Shown one piece after another: positions 47,329 to 58,392 of a stretch of 64,000 bases of DNA (its first letter is position 1; each line of letters begins with the position of its first letter). Under the pieces are notes generated by a model. That model was not told the DNA's origin. It saw only the letters and a program-made list of their open reading frames with translations, and did not search any database. A program made the position numbers and the translations under genes. Source of the DNA: an uncultured Oscillospiraceae bacterium (lineage in GTDB: Bacteria; Bacillota; Clostridia; Oscillospirales; Oscillospiraceae); the NCBI GenBank assembly GCA_947626905.1, contig CANQUE010000004.1:1-64000 (forward strand). The letters are read 5' to 3'.

Positions 47329-48525
47329 GTGAAAAAGGAATGCATCGCCATGCTGCTGGCGGGCGGCCAGGGTTCCCGGCTCTATGCCCTGACTGCCAAT
47401 GTAGCAAAGCCAAATCTCCCCTTCGGGGGCAAGTACCGCATCATTGATTTTCCCCTGTCCAACTGCGCCAACTCCGGCATCGACACCGTGGGGGTGCTGA
47501 CCCAGTACCGGCCCATGAAGCTCAATGCCTACCTTGGCACGGGCCAGCCCTGGGACCTGAGCGCCGACGACGGCGGCGTGTTCATCCTGCCGCCGTATAT
47601 GTCCGCGGGGGAGAAGGGCAACTGGTTCTCCGGCACGGCAAACGCCATCTACCAGAACATCGACTTCATCGACGTGCGGGACCCGGAATATGTGCTGATC
47701 CTCTCCGGTGACCACATCTATAAGATGGACTACGCCGACATGCTCCGGGAGCACAAGGAAAAAGGCGCCGCCTGCACCATCGCCGTCATCCAGGTGAGCA
47801 TGTCCGAGGCCCCCCGCTTCGGTATCCTCAACACCGGCGAGAACGGGTACATAACCGAGTTCGAGGAAAAGCCCCCTCAGCCCAAGAGCGACCTGGCCTC
47901 CATGGGCATCTATATCTTCACCTGGAAAAAGCTGCGCCAGGCCCTGATCGAAGACGAGGCCGATCCCCACAGCCAGCGGGACTTCGGCAAGAACATCATC
48001 CCCAAGCTGCTGGCGGAGGGCGAAAAGCTCTGGCCCTACCGGTTCAAGGGCTATTGGCGGGACGTGGGCACCATCACCAGCCTGTGGGACGCCAATATGG
48101 ATATGCTCTCCCCGGACCTGATCGACCTGTACGATCAGGACTGGCCCATCATGAGCCGCAGCCCCATCCGGCCGCCCCAGGTGGTGGGCCCGGAGGCGGA
48201 CGTGCGCCACAGCATCGTCACCGAGGGCTGCATCCTGGATGGAAAAGTGTTCAACAGCGTCCTGTCCAATCAGGTAGTGGTGGAGAAGGGCGCTACCGTG
48301 GAGTACAGCGTGCTGATGCCCGGCGCCCATGTGGAGACCGGAGCGGAAGTGCGGTTCGCCATTTTGGGCGAGAACGTCCGGGTCTGCCGGGGAGCCCACG
48401 TGGGCACCGAACCGGACGGGACGGAGAGCTGGGGCGTAGCTACCTGCGGCCCGGATGTGACTGTTGGCCCCGGCGCGCTGGTGGCGCCCGGCGCCATGCT
48501 CTATGATGATTTGGTGGCGACATGA
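47329..48525 (+). CDS. glgC: Glucose-1-phosphate adenylyltransferase, GlgC subunit
   Basis: '[47 protein letters not shown]', '[11 protein letters not shown]'. Confidence 0.96.
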   Translation: MKKECIAMLLAGGQGSRLYALTANVAKPNLPFGGKYRIIDFPLSNCANSGIDTVGVLTQYRPMKLNAYLGTGQPWDLSADDGGVFILPPYMSAGEKGNWFSGTANAIYQNIDFIDVRDPEYVLILSGDHIYKMDYADMLREHKEKGAACTIAVIQVSMSEAPRFGILNTGENGYITEFEEKPPQPKSDLASMGIYIFTWKKLRQALIEDEADPHSQRDFGKNIIPKLLAEGEKLWPYRFKGYWRDVGTITSLWDANMDMLSPDLIDLYDQDWPIMSRSPIRPPQVVGPEADVRHSIVTEGCILDGKVFNSVLSNQVVVEKGATVEYSVLMPGAHVETGAEVRFAILGENVRVCRGAHVGTEPDGTESWGVATCGPDVTVGPGALVAPGAMLYDDLVAT

Positions 48526-49640
48526 GAAACGATCTGCATGGAATCATTTATACGCTCCACTCCGAGCGTGCGCTCCGGGAACTGGTCGAACACAGAAACA
48601 GCGCCTCCATCCCCTTCGGCGGGCGCTACCGTCTGATCGACTTCGCCCTGTCCATGATGGTGAACGCCGGCATCCATGACGTGGGCGTGATCATGGAGCG
48701 GGATTATCAGAGCCTGCTGGATCATATGTCCAACGGCGCCGACTGGGGCCTGGCCCGCCGCAGCGGCGGACTGCGCCTGCTGCCGCCCTTCGGCCTGCGG
48801 GAGGCCCACTCCGGCAACTTCAACGGCTGCATGGAGGCCCTGCGCTCCGTCAGCTCCTATATCCGCGACATCCCCCACGAGAACATCGTGCTGTGCGCCG
48901 CCGACTGGGTGGGCAACATCGACCTGAGCAAGGCGGTGGAGGTGCATATGCAGACCGGCGCGGACATCACCGCCGTCTGCTCCGAGGGCTACGGCCACTT
49001 CCCCCATCACCGGCTGGTGCCGGACAGCGACGGCTTTGCCCGGACGCTGCTGTTCTCCGAGGGCGGCCCCGGACCGGGCCTGTTCTCCCGGGAGATCTAT
49101 ATCCTCAAACGGACGTTCCTGCTGCAACTGATGGACTACTGCTCCGACGCGGTCCACAACCACTTCCACCGGGACGCGCTGGCCAATTATCTGGCCAACG
49201 GCGGCAAGATCGCCATTTATGCGCACAACCAATACGCCCGGCGCATCACCTCCGTGCGGGACTACTACGACGCCAGTATGGAGCTGTTCCAGCCCCAGAT
49301 GCTGGCGGAGCTGTTCCCCGCGGACGGACTGCCCATCCGCACCAAGGAGCGGTCCGAGGTCAGCACCTACTACAGCGACACCGCCAAGGTCCACGCCTCT
49401 CTGGTCGCCGACGGCTGCTATGTGGAGGGCGAGCTGGACCACTGCATCCTCTTCCGTGGCGTCCAGATCGCCAAGGGCGCCAAACTGAAAAACTGCATCA
49501 TCATGCAGGACACCGTCATTCAGGAGGGCGCCGCCCTCAGCTGCGTCATCGCGGACAAGGACTGCGTCATCACGGAAAACAGCCTTCTGGCCGGGACCGA
49601 CCGCATCCCCCTGGTGATCCCCAAGGGCGAAAAGGTCTGA
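48522..49640 (+). CDS. glgD: Glucose-1-phosphate adenylyltransferase, GlgD subunit
   Basis: '[44 protein letters not shown]', beta-helix C-terminus; follows glgC with ATGA overlap. Confidence 0.94.
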   Translation: MRNDLHGIIYTLHSERALRELVEHRNSASIPFGGRYRLIDFALSMMVNAGIHDVGVIMERDYQSLLDHMSNGADWGLARRSGGLRLLPPFGLREAHSGNFNGCMEALRSVSSYIRDIPHENIVLCAADWVGNIDLSKAVEVHMQTGADITAVCSEGYGHFPHHRLVPDSDGFARTLLFSEGGPGPGLFSREIYILKRTFLLQLMDYCSDAVHNHFHRDALANYLANGGKIAIYAHNQYARRITSVRDYYDASMELFQPQMLAELFPADGLPIRTKERSEVSTYYSDTAKVHASLVADGCYVEGELDHCILFRGVQIAKGAKLKNCIIMQDTVIQEGAALSCVIADKDCVITENSLLAGTDRIPLVIPKGEKV

Positions 49641-49663
49641 CAGGCCATCCTTCCATCTTCCGG

Positions 49664-49695
49664 CCGAGCCCCCGCCCCGCGGGGCGGGGGCTCGG
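49664..49695. terminator. 32-bp perfect GC-rich palindrome between glgD and glgP
   Basis: CCGAGCCCCCGCCCCGCGGGGCGGGGGCTCGG, no T-tract. Confidence 0.5.
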
Positions 49696-49738
49696 TCTGG
49701 CCCAAAAACGCTATCAATCTTCATAAGGAGTTCTATAT

Positions 49739-52132
49739 ATGTCAGAAATCACACGGGACGAGCTGCACGCCGCCATAGAAGACAAGCTCTGCGCCCATTT
49801 CGGCACCACCGGCGCCAGCGCCACCGACGAACAGGTGTTCCTGGCCTCCGCCCAGGTGATCCGGGAGATCATGAGCCGTGTCATCGCTTTCCAGCGGGAA
49901 ATGAAGCCGCAGCGGCAGGTCCATTACCTGTCCATGGAGTATCTGCTGGGCCGCAGCCTGATGAAAAACGCCTACAACCTGGGCATCGGCAAGGAGCTGA
50001 CAGGCGCCCTGGAGGACATGGGCCGGGAACCGGCGGACATCTTCGAGATGGAGCCGGACGCGGGACTGGGCAACGGCGGCCTGGGCCGCTTGGCCGCCTG
50101 CTATTCCGACAGCATGGCCACGCTGAACATCCCCGCCTCCGGATACTCTCTGTGCTATGAGCTGGGCCTGTTCAAGCAGGTCATCAAAGACGGCGTCCAG
50201 ACCGAGATCGCCGACAGCTGGCCCCTGGGGGCCATCGGCTGGCTCATCCCCCGGGAGGAGGACACCTGCGAGGTGCGCTTCGGCGGCCGGGTGGAGGAGG
50301 TCTGGGACCACACCGGCATGTGCCGGACCCACCTGAAGGACTATACCAGCGTGCTGGCCGTGCCCCGGGATATGCTCATCGCGGGCTATGGGGCCAAGCG
50401 GGTCAACACCCTGCGCCTGTGGGAGGCCCGCAGCAACCAGGACCTGGATATGTACCTGTTCTCCGGGGGCAAGTACCTGGAGGCCATGGAAAAGCGGACC
50501 ATGAGCGAGGTCATCACCAAGGTCCTCTATCCCGCCGACGACCACACCCAGGGCAAGGAGCTGCGGCTGAAGCAGCAGTATTTCTTCGTGTCCGCCACCG
50601 CCCAGGACCTGGTGAAAAAGCACCGCCGGGACTGGGGGGACGTGCGCTCGTTCCCGGAGCACCACGTCATCCAGATCAACGACACCCACCCCACCCTCAT
50701 CATCCCGGAGCTGATGCGCATTTTCATGGACGAGGACGGCCTGGGCTGGGACGAGGCCTTCGACTGCGTGCGCCAGACGGTGGCCTACACCAACCACACG
50801 GTCCTCAGCGAGGCGCTGGAGAAATGGCCCCAGGGCCTGATCGAGTCGCTGATGCCCCGGGTCTGGCAGATCATCCGGGAGCTGAACATCCGCTGGACAA
50901 AGCAGCTGAACCAGTGGTTCCCCGGGGACCAGAAGAAGGTGGAATACAGCCTCATCCTCTCCGGCGGCCAGGTGCATATGGCCAACCTGTGCCAGGCGGT
51001 GTGCTATAAGATCAACGGCGTGTCCGCCCTGCACGGAGAGATCCTCAAGACCCGGCTGTTCAAGGACATCTGCTCCATCCGGCCGGAGCGATATACCTTC
51101 GTCACCAACGGCATCGACCACCGCCGCTGGCTGGACCAGATCAACCCGGAGCTGTCCGGCCTGATCCGGGAGCTGATCGGCGACGGCTTCATCACCAAGC
51201 CCGAGGAGCTGGGCCGGCTGCGCCAGTATGAGCAGGACACCTCCGTCCTGGAGCGGCTCAACGCCATCAAATCCGACAACAAGGCCCGCCTGGCCGCCTG
51301 GCTGAAGCGGGACCAGGGCGCGGTGCTGGACCCGTCCGCCGTATTGGACGTACAGGTCAAGCGCCTGCACGAGTATAAGCGCCAGCTTCTGGCCGCCATG
51401 CTCATCACCAGCCTACAGCAGCGCATCCACGACGACCCCAAGGCCGATTTCCTGCCCCGGACCTTCGTGTTCGGCGCCAAGGCCGCAGGCAGCTACGTCA
51501 CCGCCAAGCGGATCATCGAGCTGATCAACTCCCTGTCCCGGGACCTGGCCGCCGACCCCCTGTGCCAGGGCAAGCTGCAGGTGCTGTTCGCCGCCAACTA
51601 CCGGGTGAGCATGGCCGAGCAGCTCATGCCCGCCGCCCAAGTCTCCGAGCAGATCTCCACCGCCGGCAAAGAGGCCAGCGGCACGGGGAACATGAAGCTG
51701 ATGATGAACGGCGCTATCACCATCGGCACCCTGGACGGGGCCAACGTGGAGATGTACGAGCGGCTGGGGGCGGACAACATGTTCCTGTTCGGCCTGAAGG
51801 CCCAGGAGGTGGAAGCCCTGCGGCCCCAATACCAGCCCCAGAAATATTACGATTCCGACCCGGTGACGAAGGCGGTGCTGGACCGGTTCCGCTCCGGCTT
51901 CTCCGACGGCAAGAGCTACTCGGACCTGGTGAGCAACCTGCTGTACGGCGGCGACCAGTATATGCTCCTGGCGGACTTCGCCGACTACCGCCGGGCCCAC
52001 GACGAGCTGTATAAGCTCATGGCCGACCCCATCGCCTCCGCCCGGATCAGCCTGGTGAACATCGCCGAGTCCGGGGTGTTCGCCGCGGACCGGGCCGTCG
52101 GGGAATACGCCAAAAACATCTGGAGAGTATAA
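49739..52132 (+). CDS. glgP: Glycogen/maltodextrin phosphorylase
   Basis: 'YLSMEYLLGRSLMKNAYNLG', 'EPDAGLGNGGLGRLAACYSDSMATL', PLP-site 'STAGKEASGTGNMKLMMNGAITIGTLDGANVEM'. Confidence 0.97.
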   Translation: MSEITRDELHAAIEDKLCAHFGTTGASATDEQVFLASAQVIREIMSRVIAFQREMKPQRQVHYLSMEYLLGRSLMKNAYNLGIGKELTGALEDMGREPADIFEMEPDAGLGNGGLGRLAACYSDSMATLNIPASGYSLCYELGLFKQVIKDGVQTEIADSWPLGAIGWLIPREEDTCEVRFGGRVEEVWDHTGMCRTHLKDYTSVLAVPRDMLIAGYGAKRVNTLRLWEARSNQDLDMYLFSGGKYLEAMEKRTMSEVITKVLYPADDHTQGKELRLKQQYFFVSATAQDLVKKHRRDWGDVRSFPEHHVIQINDTHPTLIIPELMRIFMDEDGLGWDEAFDCVRQTVAYTNHTVLSEALEKWPQGLIESLMPRVWQIIRELNIRWTKQLNQWFPGDQKKVEYSLILSGGQVHMANLCQAVCYKINGVSALHGEILKTRLFKDICSIRPERYTFVTNGIDHRRWLDQINPELSGLIRELIGDGFITKPEELGRLRQYEQDTSVLERLNAIKSDNKARLAAWLKRDQGAVLDPSAVLDVQVKRLHEYKRQLLAAMLITSLQQRIHDDPKADFLPRTFVFGAKAAGSYVTAKRIIELINSLSRDLAADPLCQGKLQVLFAANYRVSMAEQLMPAAQVSEQISTAGKEASGTGNMKLMMNGAITIGTLDGANVEMYERLGADNMFLFGLKAQEVEALRPQYQPQKYYDSDPVTKAVLDRFRSGFSDGKSYSDLVSNLLYGGDQYMLLADFADYRRAHDELYKLMADPIASARISLVNIAESGVFAADRAVGEYAKNIWRV

Positions 52133-52254
52133 GCAAACCAGCGGGCGGCTTTCCGGCGGGGAAGCCGCCCTTCTTACAGCTCCCCGGACAGCGGGAAGCG
52201 GGTATGTCATTTTGTCCGACGGCGGTTCGTCGGACCGAAAGGAGCTGATCGACC

Positions 52255-53673
52255 TTGAAAGTACAGCAAAGCGCCTTCATCGCCCAGGCGCGGCCCCTGC
52301 TTTTGAAGCTGCGGGACGCGCTTTGCGGGGCGTTTGAATATGCCTCGATCCTGGCGGAGGACACCGTGGGCAGAAGCTACCGGGTCAGCCGCCACAGCGT
52401 CAGCGTGGGCGAGGGCGACAACATGCGGGGCTTCGTGGTGAAGGCCCTGGACGGGGGCCGCTACGGGGAGTATTCCTTCACGGAGCTGACAGAGGATTCC
52501 ATCCCCGGCGTGGTGGACGCGGTGCGGGATCTGCTGGCCGCGCCGGCGCGGCCGGAGAACCTGGGCGCCAACGCCTACGCGCCCCCGGCGGAGGACCCCG
52601 CCGTGTTCTCCGGCGCCACGGACTATGAGCAGGACCCGGCGGACTTCAGCGACGGGGAGATCCTGGACCGGCTGGCCGCCCTGCGGGACAGTGGCCTGGC
52701 CATGGACGGGGCGGTGCTGGACTTCATCGCCCAGATGACCTGGCAGAAATACACCAAGCTGTTCCTGTCCCGGGAAAAGGACATGACCCAGAGCGTGATG
52801 TACATGGACGGGGCGGTGGCAGCCGCGGCGGCGAAGGGCCAGGAGGTGAAGCAGGCGTACCTGCCCTGCTCCGGCCTGGGGGGCATGGAGCTGATGGAGC
52901 GGATGGAGGCCAACGCGGCCCCCTGCGTGCGGACCGTGCTGGACCTGCTCGACAGCGAGCCCATGATCCCGGGCACCTATGAGTGCATCTGCGACCCGGA
53001 GACCACCGGCATGATCGTCCACGAGGCCTTCGGCCACGGGGTGGAGATGGACATGTTCGTCAAGGACCGGGCCCAGGCGCCCCAGTTCGTGGGCAAGTAT
53101 GTGGCCTCGCCTCTGGTGACCATGCACGACGGGGCCGCCTCCGCTAAGCAGACCGCCACCTATTTCTTCGACGACGAGGGCACCCCGGCCCACGACACCA
53201 TCGTCATCGACAAGGGCGTGCTGCGCACCGGCATCAGCGACCTGCAGTCGGCCCTGGCTCTGGGCACGGAGCCCACCGGCAACGGCCGGCGGGAGAGCTT
53301 CGCCCGCAAGGCCTATACCCGCATGACCAACACCTGGTTCGAGCCGGGGCATGACAAGCTGGAGGACATGATCGCCTCGGTGAAGTACGGCATGTTTCTG
53401 CAGTGCCCCTCCAGCGGCATGGAGGACCCGAAAAACTGGGGCATCCAGTGCATGGTGAACATCGCCCGGGAGATAAAAGACGGCCAGCTCACCGGCCGCA
53501 TCTTCTCCCCGGTGGTGCTCACCGGCTACGTGCCGGACCTCTTGAAGTCCATCACCGCCATGTCCGACGGCGCCGAGCTGAGCGGCTCCGGCTTCTGCGG
53601 CAAGGGCCACAAGGAGTGGGTGAAGGTCTCCGACGGCGGGCCCTATATCAAGGCCACCATCAGGCTGGGTTAA
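52255..53673 (+). CDS. tldD: TldD-like metallopeptidase subunit
   Basis: HExxxH 'TGMIVHEAFGHGVEMDMF', 'GLGGMELMERMEAN', C-terminal 'AELSGSGFCGKGHKEWVKVSDGGPYIKATIRLG'. Confidence 0.9.
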   Translation: MKVQQSAFIAQARPLLLKLRDALCGAFEYASILAEDTVGRSYRVSRHSVSVGEGDNMRGFVVKALDGGRYGEYSFTELTEDSIPGVVDAVRDLLAAPARPENLGANAYAPPAEDPAVFSGATDYEQDPADFSDGEILDRLAALRDSGLAMDGAVLDFIAQMTWQKYTKLFLSREKDMTQSVMYMDGAVAAAAAKGQEVKQAYLPCSGLGGMELMERMEANAAPCVRTVLDLLDSEPMIPGTYECICDPETTGMIVHEAFGHGVEMDMFVKDRAQAPQFVGKYVASPLVTMHDGAASAKQTATYFFDDEGTPAHDTIVIDKGVLRTGISDLQSALALGTEPTGNGRRESFARKAYTRMTNTWFEPGHDKLEDMIASVKYGMFLQCPSSGMEDPKNWGIQCMVNIAREIKDGQLTGRIFSPVVLTGYVPDLLKSITAMSDGAELSGSGFCGKGHKEWVKVSDGGPYIKATIRLG

Positions 53674-53686
53674 GGGGGGAGCGCAT

Positions 53687-54958
53687 ATGGAAAAGATCCT
53701 TTCCGCCCTGCGGGCGCTGGGCGTGGAACAGTATATCATCACCGAAAAGCACACCGATTCGCTGCAGTCCTTCTATGTGAAGAAGAACATGGACCTGATC
53801 CGCCGGGCGGACACCACTCTCCGCTCTGTGCAGGTGTTCCGCCCCTTTGAAAAGGACGGGACAGAGATGCTGGGGGACACGGAGGTGACCCTCCGCCCGG
53901 GCATGTCGGACGGGGAGATCCGGGCCGCCCTGGAAAGGGCCTGGTTCGCCGCACAGTTCGTGGCCAACCCCTGGTATCCGCTGCCCGGAGGCGTGAAGCA
54001 GCCGCCCCGCCGGGACCGGGGCGGCTTCGCCGGCAGGAGCCTGGCGGAGAGCATGAAGACCATGACGGCCGTCCTGTTCGCCGCGGACACCTCCCGGCAG
54101 GTCTTTCTCAACTCCGCGGAGATCTTCATGCGCCGCGCCGAGACCCGCATCGTCACGTCCATGGGCGCGGACGTGGGGTGGGAGCAGTACGACGTGTGGG
54201 GAGAATATGTCTGCCAATGCCCCGCGCCCCGGGACGTGGAAACCTATCACCAGTTCAGCTACCGGGACCCGGAAACGGAGGCCCTGACCGGGGCGGCGGC
54301 CCACGCCCTGGAGATGACGAAGGCCCGGGCCATGGCCCAGGCGGCTCCCCGGACCGGCACGTATGCCCTGGTGCTGGACCGGGAACAGATGCGGACGCTG
54401 CTGGGCTACTATGTGGACCGGTCCGGCTCCGGCATGATCTACCAGAAATATTCCCCCTTCCAGCTGGGGGACGATGTCCAGGGCCAGGACATCGCCGGCG
54501 ACAGGCTGTCCATCGCCCTGACGGCCACCGAGCCTTACACCGGCTTCGGCGCGCCCATGGCCGACCGGCCCCTGCTGGAGGACGGCGTGCTCAGGACCAT
54601 CCACGGCGGCGCCCGCTTCGCCCACTATCTGGGGGTAGAGCCCACCGGCCGTTACCGGGCCGTTTCCGTGCCGGCGGGGGATACGCCCCTGGCGGAGCTG
54701 ACCGGGTCCGCCTGTCTGCACGTGGCGTCCTTTTCGGATTTTCAGATGGACGCTCTTTCCGGCCACTTCGGCGGAGAGATCCGGCTGGGGTTCCTGCACG
54801 AAAACGGCGCGGTGACGCCGGTGACCGGCGGGTCCGTCAACGGCAGCATCCTGGACTGCCAGGGGCGCATGACCTTCTCCCGGGAGCGGTACCGCAGCGC
54901 CGATTACGACGGCCCCCTGGCGGTGCGCATCGAGGGCGTACAGGTGGCCGGCTCCTGA
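53687..54958 (+). CDS. TldE/PmbA-like metallopeptidase-associated protein
   Basis: 'YALVLDREQMRTLLGYYVDRSGSGMIYQKYSPFQLGDDVQG', 'GFGAPMADRPLLEDGVLRTIHGGARFAHYLG'; directly after tldD. Confidence 0.85.
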   Translation: MEKILSALRALGVEQYIITEKHTDSLQSFYVKKNMDLIRRADTTLRSVQVFRPFEKDGTEMLGDTEVTLRPGMSDGEIRAALERAWFAAQFVANPWYPLPGGVKQPPRRDRGGFAGRSLAESMKTMTAVLFAADTSRQVFLNSAEIFMRRAETRIVTSMGADVGWEQYDVWGEYVCQCPAPRDVETYHQFSYRDPETEALTGAAAHALEMTKARAMAQAAPRTGTYALVLDREQMRTLLGYYVDRSGSGMIYQKYSPFQLGDDVQGQDIAGDRLSIALTATEPYTGFGAPMADRPLLEDGVLRTIHGGARFAHYLGVEPTGRYRAVSVPAGDTPLAELTGSACLHVASFSDFQMDALSGHFGGEIRLGFLHENGAVTPVTGGSVNGSILDCQGRMTFSRERYRSADYDGPLAVRIEGVQVAGS

Positions 54959-54984
54959 GCCGCGCCGCCGTATATAAGGATATC

Positions 54985-55013
54985 AGCGGCTCCCTCTGTG
55001 CGAGGGGGCCGCT
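54985..55013 (+). terminator. Intrinsic terminator after the TldD/E pair
   Basis: AGCGGCTCCCTC-tgtgc-GAGGGGGCCGCT (one G.U) followed by CTGTTTCTCTTT. Confidence 0.7.
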
Positions 55014-55073
55014 CTGTTTCTCTTTACACGGACGGCCCTTTTGGTATACTATACCGGAAGAGAGGTGACTGGC

Positions 55074-55751
55074 ATGCAGAAACACATCCTCATCGTCGAC
55101 GACGACGTTGCCATCGGGGACATGCTGACGGAGGCCCTGACCCGGGAGGGCTACCGGGTCAGCCGGGCCTATTCCGGCACGGAGGCGCTGCTGCTCCTGC
55201 CCCAGGCCCGGCCGGACCTGGTGCTGCTGGACCTGATGCTGCCGGGCCTGGCCGGAGAGGAGGTCCTGCCCCGGCTCAAGGGCGTGCCCACCATCGTGGT
55301 GTCCGCCAAGGTGGACGTACAGGACAAGGTGGACCTGCTGCTGGGCGGGGCGGCGGACTATGTGACCAAGCCCTTCGAGATCCGGGAGCTGCTGGCCCGC
55401 ATCGCCGTGCGCCTGCGCCAGGCCCCGGCTCCGGATGCGGCCCGGCTCACCTTCGGCGGCCTGGCGCTGGACACGGATACCCGCGCCGCCTCGGTGGACG
55501 GCGCCCAGACCCATCTGACCCGCACCGAGTGCGCCATTTTGAAGCTGCTCATGCTCAACCCCAACCAGGTCATCACCAAGTCCGTCATCCTGGACCGGAT
55601 CAGCCTGGACACCCCCGACTGCACGGAGAGCAGCCTCAAGATGCACGTGAGCAACCTGCGCAAAAAGCTCCGGGAGCTGGACGGCAACGACTACATCGAA
55701 GCCGTCTGGGGCATCGGGTTCAAAATGCGGGCCCCCGCGCCGGAGCCATGA
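55074..55751 (+). CDS. OmpR-family response regulator
   Basis: 'HILIVDDDVAIGDMLTEALTREGYRVSRAYSG...LVLLDLMLPGLAGEE...KPFEIRELLARI', winged-helix C-terminus. Confidence 0.94.
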   Translation: MQKHILIVDDDVAIGDMLTEALTREGYRVSRAYSGTEALLLLPQARPDLVLLDLMLPGLAGEEVLPRLKGVPTIVVSAKVDVQDKVDLLLGGAADYVTKPFEIRELLARIAVRLRQAPAPDAARLTFGGLALDTDTRAASVDGAQTHLTRTECAILKLLMLNPNQVITKSVILDRISLDTPDCTESSLKMHVSNLRKKLRELDGNDYIEAVWGIGFKMRAPAPEP

Positions 55752-55826
55752 GATGCTTACCCGCCTCTTTACCGCTTTCTTTACCGTCCCCGTCCATACT
55801 GGGGCCATAAAGGAGGTCGTTATCCC

Positions 55827-56741
55827 ATGGAATATGTTCTGCAGACGGCGGGGCTGACAAAGCGCTACCGCGATTTCACGGCCCTGGACAAGCTGACCAT
55901 GAACGTGCCCCGGGGGGCCATATACGGCCTGGTGGGCCGCAACGGCGCCGGCAAGACCACCCTCATCCGGCTGATCTGCGGCCTGCAGCGCCCCACCGCG
56001 GGCCTGTACATGCTCTACGGCCGCAAACACACGGACCGGGACATCAGCCTCTCCCGGCGGCGGATGGGGGCGGTGGTGGAGACCCCCTCCATCTATCTGG
56101 ACATGTCCGCCGTGGACAATTTGAAGCAGCAGTATCGGGTGCTGGGCCTGCCCTCCTTCGAGGGCATACCGGAGCTGTTGGCGCTGGTGGGCCTGGAGGA
56201 CACGGGCAAAAAGAAGGCCCGCCACTTCTCCCTGGGCATGAAGCAGCGGCTGGGCATCGCGGTGGCCCTGGCGGGGGACCCGGACTTTCTGGTGCTGGAC
56301 GAGCCGGTGAACGGCCTGGACCCCCAGGGCATCATCGAGATCCGGGAGCTGATCCTCCGCCTCAATCGTGAGCGGCAGATCACCGTGCTCATCTCCAGCC
56401 ACATCCTGGACGAGCTGAGCCGCCTGGCCACCCATTACGGGTTCATCGACGGCGGGCGGATGGTGAAGGAGCTGTCCGCGGCCCAACTGGAGGCCGCCTG
56501 CCGCAAGTGCGTGCGCCTGACCGTCACGGACACCGCCGCCCTGGCCCGGGCCCTGGACGGCATGGGCGCGGAGTATAAGATCCTGGACAGCGAGACCGCG
56601 GACGTATACCAGAAGATCCCCGTCTCCCGGCTGACGGCGGCCCTGGCCGCCCAGGGATGCGAGCTTGTGGACATGCAGGAGCGGGACGAGAGCCTGGAGA
56701 GCTATTTCGTCTCCCTGGTGGGAGGTGGCCGCCATGCGTGA
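55827..56741 (+). CDS. ABC transporter ATP-binding protein (bacitracin/lantibiotic-resistance type)
   Basis: Walker A 'GLVGRNGAGKTTLIRLICG', signature 'HFSLGMKQRLGIAVAL', Walker B 'DFLVLDEPVNGLDP'. Confidence 0.95.
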   Translation: MEYVLQTAGLTKRYRDFTALDKLTMNVPRGAIYGLVGRNGAGKTTLIRLICGLQRPTAGLYMLYGRKHTDRDISLSRRRMGAVVETPSIYLDMSAVDNLKQQYRVLGLPSFEGIPELLALVGLEDTGKKKARHFSLGMKQRLGIAVALAGDPDFLVLDEPVNGLDPQGIIEIRELILRLNRERQITVLISSHILDELSRLATHYGFIDGGRMVKELSAAQLEAACRKCVRLTVTDTAALARALDGMGAEYKILDSETADVYQKIPVSRLTAALAAQGCELVDMQERDESLESYFVSLVGGGRHA

Positions 56742-57561
56742 TCTGCTGCGGGCGGGCTTCTCCCGGATGTGGCGGGCCCCGGTGTTCTGGCTGGGCGTGG
56801 CGGTCATGGTGTGCTGCGGCGGTCTGGTCTGCCAAAACGCCTACGACGGTTCCCGGAGGGGGATCGTCTACTTCATGGGCGACCTGTGCCGCTACCACTG
56901 CGTCGTCACCGTGTTCCTGCCGGCGGTGTTCTGCGCCCTGTTCCTGGGCACGGAGTATGAGCACGGCACCATCCGCAACAAGCTCGTGGCGGGCAAGAGC
57001 CGCCCGGCGGTGTACTTTTCCAGCCTCATCCTGAGCCTGGCCGCCTGCTTTCTGATGATCGGGGCCTATTTTGTGCCGGTGGTCATCGCCGGCCCCTTCG
57101 TCACGGAGGGGCTGGGCATGACGCCCGGTATGCTGGCCCTGATCCTGGGCGGGGAGCTTCTCATGGCGGCGGCCCTGTGCGCGCTATGCACCCTGGGGAG
57201 CATGCTCATCTCCCGCAAGGCGCTGCTGGCGGTGGTGCTGCTGCTGGCGGCGGTGGGCGGGGTCGTCTTCAGCGCCACCGTGGAGGGCCGGCTGGCGGAG
57301 CCGGAATTTTACCCGGGCATCATGATGACCGTGGACGGTGAGCAGGTGGACACGTCGCATATGGAGAATCCGAGCTATGTCCGGGGCTGGGCGCGGGAGA
57401 TCTATCAGTTCGCAGCGGACTTCCTGCCCACCGGCCAGGCGCTGGAATATAACCTCGGGACCTACGTCCACCCGGCGGCCATGTGCCTTTACTCCCTGCT
57501 GATCCTGACCGCGTCCACCGCCGGGGGCCTGGCGGCCTTCCGCCGGAAGGACCTGAAATAA
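56734..57561 (+). CDS. ABC transporter permease, copy 1 of 3
   Basis: 'MRDLLRAGFSRMWRAPVFWLGV', 'LGTEYEHGTIRNKLVAGKSRPAVYFSS', C-terminal 'GGLAAFRRKDLK'. Confidence 0.85.
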   Translation: MRDLLRAGFSRMWRAPVFWLGVAVMVCCGGLVCQNAYDGSRRGIVYFMGDLCRYHCVVTVFLPAVFCALFLGTEYEHGTIRNKLVAGKSRPAVYFSSLILSLAACFLMIGAYFVPVVIAGPFVTEGLGMTPGMLALILGGELLMAAALCALCTLGSMLISRKALLAVVLLLAAVGGVVFSATVEGRLAEPEFYPGIMMTVDGEQVDTSHMENPSYVRGWAREIYQFAADFLPTGQALEYNLGTYVHPAAMCLYSLLILTASTAGGLAAFRRKDLK

Positions 57562-57573
57562 GGGGGCGGCGGC

Positions 57574-58389
57574 ATGGCAAGTCTGATCCGCTCCCACCTG
57601 GCGCGGCTGCGGAAGAGCCCCGTGTTTCTGCTGGCCCTGTTCGCCATGGTCCCCTACGGCCTGGGCCTTTGCAACAGCGCCATAGGCGACTTTCAGGCCG
57701 GCGGCGTATCCGCCGGCCTGTGGGGCCAGCCCCTGTTCGGCCCCGGTCTGCTGATGGGCCTGATCCTGTCGGCGGTGTTCAGCCTTTTTTTCGGCACGGA
57801 GCACGCCGACGGGGCCATCCGCAACAAGCTGATCGCCGGCCACGGGCACGCGTCCATCTATCTGGCGACCCTCGCGGCGAGCCTGTTGGCGGCGCTGGCG
57901 CTGTATGCGGTCAATTTGCTGACCTGGGCGCCCCGGCTGGGCTGGATGCTGCAAAACTTCCCCGCGCCGCCTCCAGGGACGGTGCTGCTGTGTCTGGCGG
58001 GGATGGCGCTGCTCCTGGCGGGGCAGTGCTCGCTGTGCGTGATGCTGTGCATGCTGATCCAGCGGCGGTCGGTGCTGGCGGTGGTCTTGATCCTGCTGAT
58101 GGTCTTTCTGTTCTTTGCCGCCATCCAGGTCCAGGACGCCTATGAGACCGCCGTCGCCGGGGGCGTGCAGATGGAGATCGACGGGGCCGGACGGCAGCAG
58201 TGGGTGTTCCACGAGCCGGGCCAGGCAGGGGCGCTGACGGCGTTTCTCTATGACGCGCTCCCGGTCTGCCAGGCATACCGGTACATGGAGCTGGACGCGT
58301 CGCCGGTCATGCCGGCCTATTCCGCAGCCCTGACGGCGCTGACCACGGCCCTGGGTCTGGCCCTGTTCAAACGAAAGGATATCCGGTGA
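57574..58389 (+). CDS. ABC transporter permease, copy 2 of 3
   Basis: 'MASLIRSHLARLRKSPVFLLAL', 'FGTEHADGAIRNKLIAGHGHASIYLA', C-terminal 'LGLALFKRKDIR'. Confidence 0.85.
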   Translation: MASLIRSHLARLRKSPVFLLALFAMVPYGLGLCNSAIGDFQAGGVSAGLWGQPLFGPGLLMGLILSAVFSLFFGTEHADGAIRNKLIAGHGHASIYLATLAASLLAALALYAVNLLTWAPRLGWMLQNFPAPPPGTVLLCLAGMALLLAGQCSLCVMLCMLIQRRSVLAVVLILLMVFLFFAAIQVQDAYETAVAGGVQMEIDGAGRQQWVFHEPGQAGALTAFLYDALPVCQAYRYMELDASPVMPAYSAALTALTTALGLALFKRKDIR

Positions 58390-58392
58390 GAT

